The notes under the pieces: model-generated
Databases searched by the model: none
What the model was told of the DNA's origin: nothing
Seen by the model: the letters and a program-made list of their open reading frames with translations, nothing else
Shown: positions 1-6,295 of the stretch, one piece after another
Position numbering within the stretch: position 1 is the first letter of the stretch
How the letters are laid out: each line of letters opens with the position of its first letter
Program-made: the position numbers and the translations under genes
Source: Bordetella parapertussis
GTDB lineage: Bacteria; Pseudomonadota; Gammaproteobacteria; Burkholderiales; Burkholderiaceae
Direction of reading: 5' to 3'
Length of the DNA stretch: 13,191 nt
NCBI GenBank assembly: GCA_945901665.1
Contig: CAMDLJ010000035.1
Location: 1-13,191 of the forward strand

Positions 1-67
1 GCATGAAGCCTATGCCCTGATGGGTTCGCGCCGGGTGATGGGCAAATTGGTGATGGTCAACCCCTGA
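1..67 (+). CDS. C-terminal end of a probable quinone oxidoreductase (MDR family), partial
   Basis: Only the last 21 codons are present, read in the frame starting at base 2 and ending at the TGA at 65-67. The tail has a helix resembling 'HEAYALMGSRR' followed by a strand 'GKLVMVNP'. This matches the usual end of zinc-less quinone oxidoreductases and related medium-chain reductases, where a helix 'A(H/E)..(L/M)xS' leads into 'GK(I/L)VL'. Such enzymes reduce quinones or activated double bonds with NADPH in the cytoplasm. The catalytic and Rossmann parts lie outside the window, so the family call rests on the tail alone. The gene converges on the minus-strand cupin gene that ends at 160. Confidence 0.55.
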   Translation, partial: HEAYALMGSRRVMGKLVMVNP

Positions 68-159
68 GAAAGCTCTGCCAAACCCCGTCATCGCGATGAT
101 GGCAGCGTGAGGCTGGCCACGACCGCCTCACCGCCGCGCCCATCCACCCTGTAAGCCCC
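68..159. terminator. Convergent intergenic region with two inverted repeats (candidate bidirectional terminator)
   Basis: This 92-bp gap lies between two convergent genes. It holds a perfect 12-base palindrome, TCATCGCGATGA, at 88-99. It also holds a 7-bp stem, GTGAGGC (107-113) pairing with GCCTCAC (125-131), around an 11-base loop. Neither is followed by a clear T-run, so a classic intrinsic terminator is not shown. The position alone suggests transcript termination from both sides. Confidence 0.3.
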
Positions 160-663
160 TCAAACCCCGCCGTGGGGATGGGTCGGGTCCACCCACAGCA
201 CCTGCTCGGGAGGTTCGGCGGGCTCGATGTCCAAATTGATGGCCACCGCTTCGCCATCGCTGCGGCACAACACGCACTCGAGCACCTCGGTGGGGCTGGC
301 ATTGATTTCTTGGTGCGGCACATATGGCGGCACATAAATAAAGTCGCCCGGGCCGGCCTCTGCCGTGAACTCCAAGTGCTCACCCCAACGCATGCGGGCA
401 CGACCCTTGACCACATAAATCACGCTTTCCAAATGCCCATGGTGGTGGGCGCCCGTTTTGGCATTGGCATGGATGGTGACCGTGCCAGCCCACAACTTTT
501 GCGCCCCGACACGGGCAAAGTTGATCGCTGCCTTGCGGTCCATGCCCGGTGTTGACGGGACATTGCCGTCGAGTTGGTTGCCTGGGACGACACGCACCCC
601 GTCATGCTTCCAATCGGTGGGCGGATGGCTGTGCGGATGGTCGTGGGGGGGATGGTCGGTCAT
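160..663 (-). CDS. Small cupin-domain protein
   Basis: This 167-residue single-domain cupin (RmlC-like beta barrel) is probably cytoplasmic, as no signal peptide is visible. Cupin motif 1 is seen near residues 71-87 (G-A-HHH-G-H-L-E ... G), supplying His73/75/77 and Glu79 as metal ligands. Motif 2 is seen near 107-121 (GDFIYVPPYVPH), with His117 as the fourth ligand. The N-terminus is His/Pro-rich ('HPPHDHPHSHPP'), which could bind metal or be disordered. The ATG at 663 was chosen; an in-frame TTG at 699 would overlap the upstream gene and adds 12 residues. The start lies only 7 bases after the stop of the upstream membrane-protein gene, so the two are probably cotranscribed. The substrate is unknown; family members include dioxygenases, isomerases and sensors. 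Confidence 0.85.
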   Translation of the reverse strand: MTDHPPHDHPHSHPPTDWKHDGVRVVPGNQLDGNVPSTPGMDRKAAINFARVGAQKLWAGTVTIHANAKTGAHHHGHLESVIYVVKGRARMRWGEHLEFTAEAGPGDFIYVPPYVPHQEINASPTEVLECVLCRSDGEAVAINLDIEPAEPPEQVLWVDPTHPHGGV

Positions 664-670
664 GGGGTGT

Positions 671-880
671 TCATTTTTTGCGGCCTTGACTTTGGGCAAA
701 ACGCCCTATCAGGTAAATACACAGGCACAAAGAGATGACCTGAAACACATATTGCAAAAAGCCATCACGGGACTCTGGCCCCAAAGCCCGAGGCAAAAAA
801 ATCACAATCAACCCAAAAATGATACCCAGCATGAGGTGAACCGGGTTGGGTTTCTGGGTCATTGGTGCATCTTCGCTCAT
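671..880 (-). CDS. Small two-helix membrane protein of unknown function
   Basis: This is a 69-residue protein. After a short polar N-terminus it shows two hydrophobic segments, roughly residues 15-32 (LMLGIIFGLIVIFLP) and 43-60 (LQYVFQVISLCLCIYLIG), and a basic tail (QGRKK). That pattern fits a small inner-membrane hairpin protein with its C-terminus in the cytoplasm. The ATG at 878-880 is preceded by AGGAG about nine bases upstream, which supports this start over the internal Met7. It is the first gene of a likely two-gene unit with the cupin. I recognise no family and assign no function. Confidence 0.7.
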   Translation of the reverse strand: MSEDAPMTQKPNPVHLMLGIIFGLIVIFLPRALGPESRDGFLQYVFQVISLCLCIYLIGRFAQSQGRKK

Positions 881-932
881 GGCCTGGCTCCTGTGTTGGC
901 GGGGTGGATCAAGAGGCTTACTTTAACAAGCC

Positions 933-952
933 CAAGCCCCCTTGGGGGCTTG
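933..952 (+). terminator. GC-rich hairpin with short T-run
   Basis: CAAGCCCCC (933-941) pairs perfectly with GGGGGCTTG (944-952); a realistic fold is 8 bp with a CTTG loop. On the plus strand it is followed by GTGTTTTC, a weak U-tract, so it resembles an intrinsic terminator reading rightward. No plus-strand gene ends nearby, so it may stop read-through or antisense transcription. On the minus strand it would sit in the 5' leader or upstream of the promoter of the 671-880 gene. Confidence 0.4.
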
Positions 953-1078
953 GTGTTTTCATCCATTCCGGTCCGGAAACCCAGTTTTGCGGCCCACAGT
1001 GATGAAGTGAATGCCAATTTGTCACTTACGGCACCAAAAACCTGATGGCGGAGGACTAGAATCCCACCGCACCCAAAT

Positions 1079-1100
1079 TTCAATCACCTGATTGATTGAA
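1079..1100. promoter_or_regulatory. Inverted repeat upstream of the winged-helix gene, candidate autoregulatory operator
   Basis: TTCAATC and GATTGAA form a 7-bp inverted repeat with an 8-base spacer. It ends 36 bases before the ATG of the winged-helix gene and abuts TAATGG, which could be part of a -10 region. Small winged-helix regulators often bind such repeats in their own promoter. That this one does so is inferred from position only. Confidence 0.3.
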
Positions 1101-1136
1101 TAATGGAACAGTGACCCACTCCAGAAAGGTATTCGG

Positions 1137-1484
1137 ATGTCAAGCCATGCTGCCCTGGCGTATTTGCGCCTGGTCAAAATCGTTCTTTCTTTGGAAAACC
1201 AAGCCCCTTTTCGGGACCTCGACCAAGAGTGCATCAAATTGCTAGAAGTCATCGCCTTGGGCGAACTCGAAGGCACGCCCTTGCAAGTGACCAAGGCCAT
1301 GGAGCTCAAGCACATTGCGTCTCCCGCCAGCATCCACCGTAAACTCGAGGCGTTGCGCGGCCAAGGTTTGATTGAACATGTCTTTGTCGAGGGCAATCGG
1401 CGCACCAAATACCTCAAACCCACCGAATTGGCGCTGGCCCATTACGAGCGCATATCCCAAGAAATGAATCTCCTGGCCGGCTGA
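1137..1484 (+). CDS. Small winged helix-turn-helix regulator (MarR-like)
   Basis: This is a 115-residue protein. Residues ~30-45 form a helix (ECIKLLEVIALGEL). They are followed by a helix-turn-helix region ~47-75 (LQVTKAMEL.HIASPASIHRKLEALRGQGLI) and a wing with basic residues ~78-92 (EHVFVEGNRRTKYLKPT). This is the order seen in MarR/winged-helix DNA-binding proteins. It is shorter than typical MarR proteins (about 140-160 residues), with little room for the dimerisation helices. The ATG at 1137 has AAAGG about eight bases upstream. No ligand domain is visible, so it may work as a small dimer or as an accessory regulator. The inverted repeat at 1079-1100 is a candidate binding site. Whether it controls the downstream glycosyltransferase or the divergent genes cannot be told. 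Confidence 0.7.
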   Translation: MSSHAALAYLRLVKIVLSLENQAPFRDLDQECIKLLEVIALGELEGTPLQVTKAMELKHIASPASIHRKLEALRGQGLIEHVFVEGNRRTKYLKPTELALAHYERISQEMNLLAG

Positions 1485-1702
1485 CCACCTGCCCCCGGGA
1501 TCCGGGATCCGCTGCGCCAATCTTCGCTGCGGCCGAACCGGATTCCCTGCCCGCCTCTGTTTGCAGGCAGTCACGCCTCATCGATCAATGCTGCACAATG
1601 CGAGGATGTCACTCTGCACTGCCCCGACCCAGATAGATTAAAACAACGATAATATTTGTCGGCTTGGCGCAGGGTTTAAGCCGTCTGCAGTTGAACCTTA
1701 AG
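1485..1702. other. Intergenic region with a tandem GGGATCC repeat, an imperfect hairpin and a possible promoter
   Basis: This 218-bp region carries no supported gene. GGGATCC occurs twice in tandem (1497-1503 and 1504-1510). The second copy plus the next G can pair with CGGATTCCC near 1541-1549 with one bulged base, and CGCTGCG occurs twice between the arms. This could be a terminator for the regulator gene or a dispersed repeat. Near the right end, GATAAT (1648-1653) could be a -10 element for the transferase gene, but no good -35 is visible. In-frame TTG at 1664 was considered as a start for that gene and not preferred. Confidence 0.35.
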
Positions 1703-2815
1703 ATGACTCTCACACCTTTGTATTGGATTCCGCCTCTGACTGGACTGGCCGTTTCGGTGTTGACCGCGGGCCTGTTGATATGGGCCAGTGCGGCTTGGCA
1801 TTGGGGGATGGACAAGGGCACCGGGGTGCAAAAATTTCATGCCAAAACCACCTCTCGTTTGGGTGGCGTGGCCATTTTTACCGGAATGTTGTTGGGCTTT
1901 GGGGTCTCTTACCTGTACTTTCCAAAGGACGGGTGGTTGGGCGCTTGGGTCATGTTGGCCTGTGCACCGGTGTTCGTTGGCGGCTTGGTGGAAGACCTCA
2001 CCCACAAGGTTTCACCCAATGTGCGCTTGCTGATGGCCCTGGCTTCATCGGCCCTGGTGTATGCGGTGTTTCAGTTGGGGGTCATGCGCACCGACATCTA
2101 CATCATCGATGTATTTTTGTCCCTGCCCTTTGCAGCTTTTTTGCTGACCGCCTTGGTCATTGCAGGTTTTGTCAATGCCATCAACATCATTGACGGGTTT
2201 CATGGTTTGGCCTCGGGCAGTGTGATCGCCTTTTTGGCCGGCATTGCGGGCCTGGCCTGGCTGGCAGATGACGCCATGGTGTTTCGCTGGTGCTTGCTCG
2301 GCGCTGGAGCCACGCTGGGATTTTTGTTATGGAACTGGCCCTGGGGCAAAATTTTCTTGGGTGATGGTGGGGCTTATTTGCTGGGTTTTTGGGTGGTCTT
2401 CTTGGGCCTGATGATTCCCCACCGCACGCCTGAGATCTCGCCCATGGCACCGGTGTTGGTCGGCATCTATCCATTGGTCGAAACGGTCTACAGCATGTAC
2501 CGGCGCAAATTTGTGCGCACCCACCCCATCAACCACCCCGATGCCTTGCATTTGCACACTTTGATTTACCGCCGCTTGGTGCTGCGTCCGGGCTTGCACC
2601 TGAGCGCGGCCGAAAAAAATTCGGCCAATGCCCAGGTGGCCGGATATGGTTTTGTCTTGTCGGCGGTGCCCGCGGTTTTGGCCTGCGTGTTTCACGCCCA
2701 GACCAACGCCTTGTTGCTGTGCATGGCGGCATTTGCCTGGTTTTATATCGACTTTTACCGCCGAATCGTGCACTTTCGCAGCCCGCGCTGGCTCATGAAA
2801 TGGTCGCGGGCTTGA
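1703..2815 (+). CDS. MraY/WecA-family polyprenyl-phosphate sugar-1-phosphate transferase
   Basis: This 370-residue multi-pass membrane protein belongs to the family that transfers a (usually N-acetylated) sugar-1-phosphate from UDP-sugar to undecaprenyl phosphate. That is the first step of O-antigen, exopolysaccharide or glycan assembly on the cytoplasmic face of the inner membrane. Family motifs appear in order: TSRLGGVAIF (~50-59), GLVEDLTHKVSP (~94-105, the acidic pair here is Glu97-Asp98), NAINIIDGFHGLASG (~158-172), FLGDGGAYLLGF (~218-229) and the His-rich loop HPINHPDALHLHTLIYRR (~274-291). The ATG at 1703 was chosen because it begins just before the first hydrophobic segment; the ribosome site is weak (TTAAG). 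It is WecA/WbpL-like rather than MraY-like because of the HLHxLIYRR loop and the absence of mur neighbours. The exact sugar cannot be read from sequence. Confidence 0.85.
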   Translation: MTLTPLYWIPPLTGLAVSVLTAGLLIWASAAWHWGMDKGTGVQKFHAKTTSRLGGVAIFTGMLLGFGVSYLYFPKDGWLGAWVMLACAPVFVGGLVEDLTHKVSPNVRLLMALASSALVYAVFQLGVMRTDIYIIDVFLSLPFAAFLLTALVIAGFVNAINIIDGFHGLASGSVIAFLAGIAGLAWLADDAMVFRWCLLGAGATLGFLLWNWPWGKIFLGDGGAYLLGFWVVFLGLMIPHRTPEISPMAPVLVGIYPLVETVYSMYRRKFVRTHPINHPDALHLHTLIYRRLVLRPGLHLSAAEKNSANAQVAGYGFVLSAVPAVLACVFHAQTNALLLCMAAFAWFYIDFYRRIVHFRSPRWLMKWSRA

Positions 2816-2908
2816 TGCCCCTGGCTAGGGCTTGATCCTCTGCACACCTGCGCAGACACGACATGCCCGCACCCTGGCACTGTGCTGGAGCGCCGTTCTA
2901 CCTTGAGG
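2816..2908. terminator. Convergent gap between the transferase gene and selD, weak hairpin
   Basis: This 93-bp region lies between two converging stop codons. Shortly after the transferase stop, GCCCCT and AGGGC form a short stem around GGCT (about 2818-2831). There is no T-run. It may serve as a modest terminator; nothing else is visible. Confidence 0.25.
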
Positions 2909-3976
2909 TCAATACACCTGCAAAGGCGCTGACCTGACTTGGGCGGCCACCACCTCGCCGATCTCACAGGCCTGGCCAAAACCCATGCGGGCAAACACAT
3001 CCAACACTTGGCCCACACAGTCGGGCGCACAACTCACCAACAAACCACCACTGGTTTGGGGATCGGTCAACAAGGTTTGGGCCAGGGGGTCCAAGCTGGC
3101 CGATAGCGCCACTTCAGCGCCATAGCCTTGCCAATTGCGCCCGGAGGCACCCGTGACCGCGCCGCCCAGCGCCCCCGCATGCACACCCGGCAACAACGGC
3201 ACACGCGACCAGTCGATGCGCACCGAGGCACCCGCACCGCGGGCCAGCTCCAACGCATGGCCGGCCAAACCAAAGCCGGTGACATCGGTCATGGCATGCA
3301 CCCCATCGATGGCCGCCAACACTGGGCCGGGGGTATTCAACTGCGTGGTCAGCGCCAACATGTGGGCATAACCCTCGGGTGAGAGTTGCCCTTTTTTGAG
3401 CAACGCCGACAGCACGCCCACACCAATCGGCTTGCCCAAAATCAACCGGTCACCCACTTGGGCATCGGCATTGCGCTTGACCCGTGATGGGTGCACCAAG
3501 CCCAATGCCACCAAGCCGTAAATGGCCTCCACCGAATCGATGGTGTGGCCCCCGGCCACCACAATGCCCGCGGCTTTGCACACCGTGTTGCCGCCTTCCA
3601 AAATGCGACCAATCACCTGGGTGCTGAGCACGTTGATGGGCATGCCCACCAAGGCCAAAGCCATGATGGGCGTGCCCCCCATGGCATACACATCGCTCAA
3701 TGCGTTGGTGGCCGCGATGCGGCCAAAGTCCATCGGGTCGTCCACGATGGGCATGAAAAAATCAGTGGTGGCGATCAAGGCTTGCTGATCGTTGAGCCGA
3801 TAAACCGCCGCATCGTCCGAGGTGGCAATGCCCACCAATATTTCAGGCGGCATGACCATCGCAGTGGTGCCTTGCAAAATTTCGCGCAGCACGCCAGGCG
3901 CGATTTTGCAGCCGCAACCGCCCCCATGGGAGAGAGATGTCAAACGGGGCGAGGTGTCGGTGGTGGGTTTTGTCAT
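2909..3976 (-). CDS. selD: Selenide, water dikinase (selenophosphate synthetase)
   Basis: SelD makes monoselenophosphate from selenide and ATP, the selenium donor for selenocysteine, for 2-selenouridine in tRNA, and in some bacteria for a selenium cofactor of molybdenum hydroxylases. At 355 residues it is close to the E. coli length (347). The catalytic loop is intact: SHGGGCGCK with Cys21 and Lys24, matching E. coli Cys17/Lys20. Also present are SDDAAVY (~53-59), TTDFFMPIVDDP with FGRIAATNALSDVYAMGG (~70-101), GGHTIDSVEAIYGL, TDVTGFGLAGH and TDPQTSGGLL. It lies 49 bases after the upstream VWA gene on the same strand and may be read from that operon. It could also have its own promoter: TATAGT (minus strand, 3990-3985) ends eight bases before the ATG, and no Shine-Dalgarno site is seen. 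No selA, selB, selU or yqeB/yqeC is in the window. Confidence 0.96.
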   Translation of the reverse strand: MTKPTTDTSPRLTSLSHGGGCGCKIAPGVLREILQGTTAMVMPPEILVGIATSDDAAVYRLNDQQALIATTDFFMPIVDDPMDFGRIAATNALSDVYAMGGTPIMALALVGMPINVLSTQVIGRILEGGNTVCKAAGIVVAGGHTIDSVEAIYGLVALGLVHPSRVKRNADAQVGDRLILGKPIGVGVLSALLKKGQLSPEGYAHMLALTTQLNTPGPVLAAIDGVHAMTDVTGFGLAGHALELARGAGASVRIDWSRVPLLPGVHAGALGGAVTGASGRNWQGYGAEVALSASLDPLAQTLLTDPQTSGGLLVSCAPDCVGQVLDVFARMGFGQACEIGEVVAAQVRSAPLQVY

Positions 3977-4025
3977 AGGCCGCCACTATAAGCGCGGCAC
4001 CCACCGCCCGACCCAGCTGAACAAA
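3977..4025 (-). promoter_or_regulatory. Possible selD promoter with near-leaderless start
   Basis: On the minus strand TATAGT at 3990-3985 resembles a -10 hexamer (TATAAT) and is eight bases from the selD ATG. No matching -35 was found and no ribosome-binding site precedes the ATG. If used, transcription would begin at or very near the start codon. The alternative is plain read-through from the upstream VWA gene. Confidence 0.25.
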
Positions 4026-5141
4026 TCACAACACGCGGGCGTGGCGGCGCAAATTGATCAAGCTGCCACACAAAACCAACAGCATGGCCAAGGCCAGCAA
4101 CACTGCAGTGACTTCTGTGAGTTGATGCTTTTCCAACCGAATGGTGGTGCCCAATTGGCGGTACACCTCCAACAGTTGCTGGGCATCGATGGCGCGGTAA
4201 TAGTTGCCTTCAGTGATCTCGGCGACTTTTTTCAACACGCTTTCATCCAGGCGCACCCGCATGGACATGCCTTGGGCGCGCAAGACCACACCCTCTGGTG
4301 TGCCCACGCCCACGGTGTAGACGCGCACCCCGTGGTCGGCGGCGAGTTGGGCCATCTTGATCACATCGGGCCCCATATTGCTTTGGCCATCGGTGATGAG
4401 CACGATGGCCATGGCTTTGTTGGAACCCGGCGTGAGATTGACTTGGTTCGATGCCTGCCCAGGGGCGACCAGGGCGCGACCAGTATCGGGCTTGGGCGGA
4501 CCGTCGGCCTCCATAATGATTTTTTCAGGGTCGATGCCCGAGCCCGGCAACAAATTGGCCAAGGCCACCACAATCCCGCTGCCCAAAGCAGAGCCCCGCT
4601 GCAAGGGCATGTTTTCAATGGCCCTGAACAATTCGTCGCGCTGGGTGGTGGGGGCTTGGGCCACGGACGCCGTGCCCGACAAGGTGACGATGCCCACTTT
4701 GACCGGCACCGGTTGCTCTTCAATGAAGGTGCGCACCGCCGCTTGGGCCGCCTCCAAGCGACTGGGCAGCACATCGGTAGCGCGCATGCTGCCCGAGGTG
4801 TCAATGGCCAACATCACCGTGTCCAAACGGCTGGGCAACAGCAACACCGCTTGGGGGCGTGCAAGGGCCAGCAATCCAGCCGCCAGCCCCAATCCCCACA
4901 GACAAAGAGGGGCACTGGGCCCGCGCCAAGCCCTGCGGGGAGGCGGTGTCGGCGCGGATGTTGGGTTGGGCGTTGGCACCGCTGGCGCGGCAGCGCTGCC
5001 GGGCCCATGCACTTGCAAATGCAAGCTTGGCCAGCGCCCTGCGCGGGTGAGCCACAGGTACACCGCCACCATCAAGGGCCAGGCCAACATGGCCCACAGC
5101 ATCAAGGGCCAGATAAATTGGATGGAAGAAAACTCCAACAC
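4026..5141 (-). CDS. BatA/BatB-like membrane-anchored VWA-domain protein
   Basis: This 371-residue protein has hydrophobic segments at ~8-31 and ~79-94, a von Willebrand factor A domain at ~107-315, and a C-terminal hydrophobic segment at ~343-362 followed by basic residues. The metal-ion-dependent adhesion site (MIDAS) is complete in outline: DTSGS at 114-118, a Thr in the 'LSGTAS' strand, and Asp in 'LITDGQSN'. By the positive-inside rule the VWA domain should face the periplasm. A Pro/Ala-rich linker (~47-70) separates the first two helices, where the paralog at 8289-9365 has the usual basic loop. The start is GTG at 5141, two bases after the DUF58 stop, with a G-rich stretch upstream, so it is translationally coupled. 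It is thought to act with the MoxR ATPase in assembling or activating a protein complex; the target is not shown. Confidence 0.88.
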   Translation of the reverse strand: MLEFSSIQFIWPLMLWAMLAWPLMVAVYLWLTRAGRWPSLHLQVHGPGSAAAPAVPTPNPTSAPTPPPRRAWRGPSAPLCLWGLGLAAGLLALARPQAVLLLPSRLDTVMLAIDTSGSMRATDVLPSRLEAAQAAVRTFIEEQPVPVKVGIVTLSGTASVAQAPTTQRDELFRAIENMPLQRGSALGSGIVVALANLLPGSGIDPEKIIMEADGPPKPDTGRALVAPGQASNQVNLTPGSNKAMAIVLITDGQSNMGPDVIKMAQLAADHGVRVYTVGVGTPEGVVLRAQGMSMRVRLDESVLKKVAEITEGNYYRAIDAQQLLEVYRQLGTTIRLEKHQLTEVTAVLLALAMLLVLCGSLINLRRHARVL

Positions 5142-5143
5142 CT

Positions 5144-6295
5144 TCAGCCCCCCACCGCCATTGCCGCGCTGGTCGCTCCCGCGGCCACCTGGCTGCGGCG
5201 TTTGCGCAATTGGGTGAAGCGCATCAAGGCTTCGTCCAAGGCTTGGTCGGTGTGCAACTCCAAGCCATCCACGCCCGCATGCACCAAGGCAGCGCGCAAA
5301 TCGGCCTCGCGCTGGGCAGCCGCTTGGGCAAAGCGTTCGCGAAACCCGACATCGTGGGTGTCCACCAGCAGTTGCTCGCCGGTCTCCGCGTCTTCCATCA
5401 ACACCAAACCCACATCGGGGAGTTGGCGCTCCAGGGGGTCACACAAGCGCAGCGCCACCACCTCGTGGCGGCGCGCCAGTTGCGACAGGCCACGCTCCCA
5501 CCCCGGTTGGCTGAAAAAGTCCGACACCACAAAAATGGTGGATCGGCGGCGGATCAGGTTTTGCGCGTCGTTGAGCAAGTTTTGCAAATGCGTCTCGCTG
5601 GTGGGCTGGTTGGCCTGCGCTTGCATGACGGTTTGCAACAGGTGCAGCATGTGGCGCCGTCCCGAGCGCGCAGGAATATGGAATTCGGCATGCGCGTGTT
5701 CGCCGGTATAGACCATGGCCCCCACCCGATTGCCGCGCCGGGTCAGCATGCGCGCGAGCACGCCCACCACTTCGGCGGCCAGCATGCGTTTGCTGGTTTG
5801 GCCCGAGCCAAAAGCCACCGAGCGCGACAAATCAATCAAAAACCAAGCCGCCATCTCACGGTCTTCTTGGTGCTCGCGCACATAGGGGGTTTGCATGCGC
5901 GCGGTGACATTCCAGTCAATGTGGCGCACGTCATCGTGCGCTTGGTACTCGCGCAAATCGGCCAGCATCAAGCCCGCGCCCCGAAACAAAGTGCGGTAGT
6001 CGCCTTGCAACTGGCCGTCCAAGCGCCGAATCACCGTCCACTCCAAGCGCCGCATCAAGGCCTCGGCCTGGCGCGTGGCATCGGGTGCGGGCTGTGTTGC
6101 CGCAGAGAAACTGGCTGAGGCTTGGTCCTCCCCCCCGGGCGCCAATCCCGCATCGGTCACGGGCGCACCGGACAGCCCGGTCAATGCCGGGGAGGCGTGG
6201 CCAGTCAACTGGGCCGCTGACTGGATTTTGCTTGGGTCTTTGGGCTGGCTGGGACGGCCGCGCCAGGCCTCAAGCCGTCGGCGCAGTCCGAACAT
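5144..6295 (-). CDS. DUF58 domain protein of the MoxR cluster
   Basis: At 383 residues this has the DUF58 signature: a 'LDGQLQGDYRTLFRGAG' stretch, 'DLREYQAHDDVRHIDWNVTAR', then a VWA-like fold beginning 'WFLIDLSRSVAFG' and later 'STIFVVSDFF'. DUF58 proteins almost always travel with MoxR ATPases and VWA proteins and are taken as their partners. The ATG at 6293-6295 was chosen because it overlaps the end of moxR by 26 bases and gives a sensible N-terminus (FGLRRRLEAW). Reading further upstream to 6493 would run antisense-like Cys/Trp-rich sequence out of frame with MoxR. About 80 residues before the conserved part are low-complexity (Ala/Pro/Ser/Gly-rich) and probably disordered, an extension not usual for the family. 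No membrane helix is seen, so it is likely cytoplasmic. The stop is two bases before the VWA start. Confidence 0.88.
   Translation of the reverse strand: MFGLRRRLEAWRGRPSQPKDPSKIQSAAQLTGHASPALTGLSGAPVTDAGLAPGGEDQASASFSAATQPAPDATRQAEALMRRLEWTVIRRLDGQLQGDYRTLFRGAGLMLADLREYQAHDDVRHIDWNVTARMQTPYVREHQEDREMAAWFLIDLSRSVAFGSGQTSKRMLAAEVVGVLARMLTRRGNRVGAMVYTGEHAHAEFHIPARSGRRHMLHLLQTVMQAQANQPTSETHLQNLLNDAQNLIRRRSTIFVVSDFFSQPGWERGLSQLARRHEVVALRLCDPLERQLPDVGLVLMEDAETGEQLLVDTHDVGFRERFAQAAAQREADLRAALVHAGVDGLELHTDQALDEALMRFTQLRKRRSQVAAGATSAAMAVGG

Larger units (their letters stand above)
881..1136. promoter_or_regulatory. Divergent intergenic region with several inverted repeats
   Basis: This 256-bp region separates the minus-strand membrane-protein gene from the plus-strand winged-helix gene. 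No coding region is supported. It contains: a 9-bp GC-rich hairpin at 933-952 followed by TTTT; a 13-base palindrome TTCCGGTCCGGAA at 966-978; an inverted repeat AAGTGA (1005-1010)/TCACTT (1022-1027); and an inverted repeat TTCAATC (1079-1085)/GATTGAA (1094-1100) next to an AT-rich TAAT stretch. Promoters for both flanking genes must lie here, but no strong -35/-10 pair stands out. Confidence 0.45.

Noticed and set aside
458..1045. Plus-strand open frame across the cupin start, the membrane-protein gene and the intergenic region
   Set aside because: It crosses two better-supported minus-strand genes and shows no family motif.
3822..5711. Long plus-strand open frame of about 629 codons
   Set aside because: It lies antisense to selD, the VWA gene and part of the DUF58 gene, all with clear family motifs. 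Its translation is His/Gln/Gly-rich with no domain and comes from GC-skewed codon positions of the real genes.
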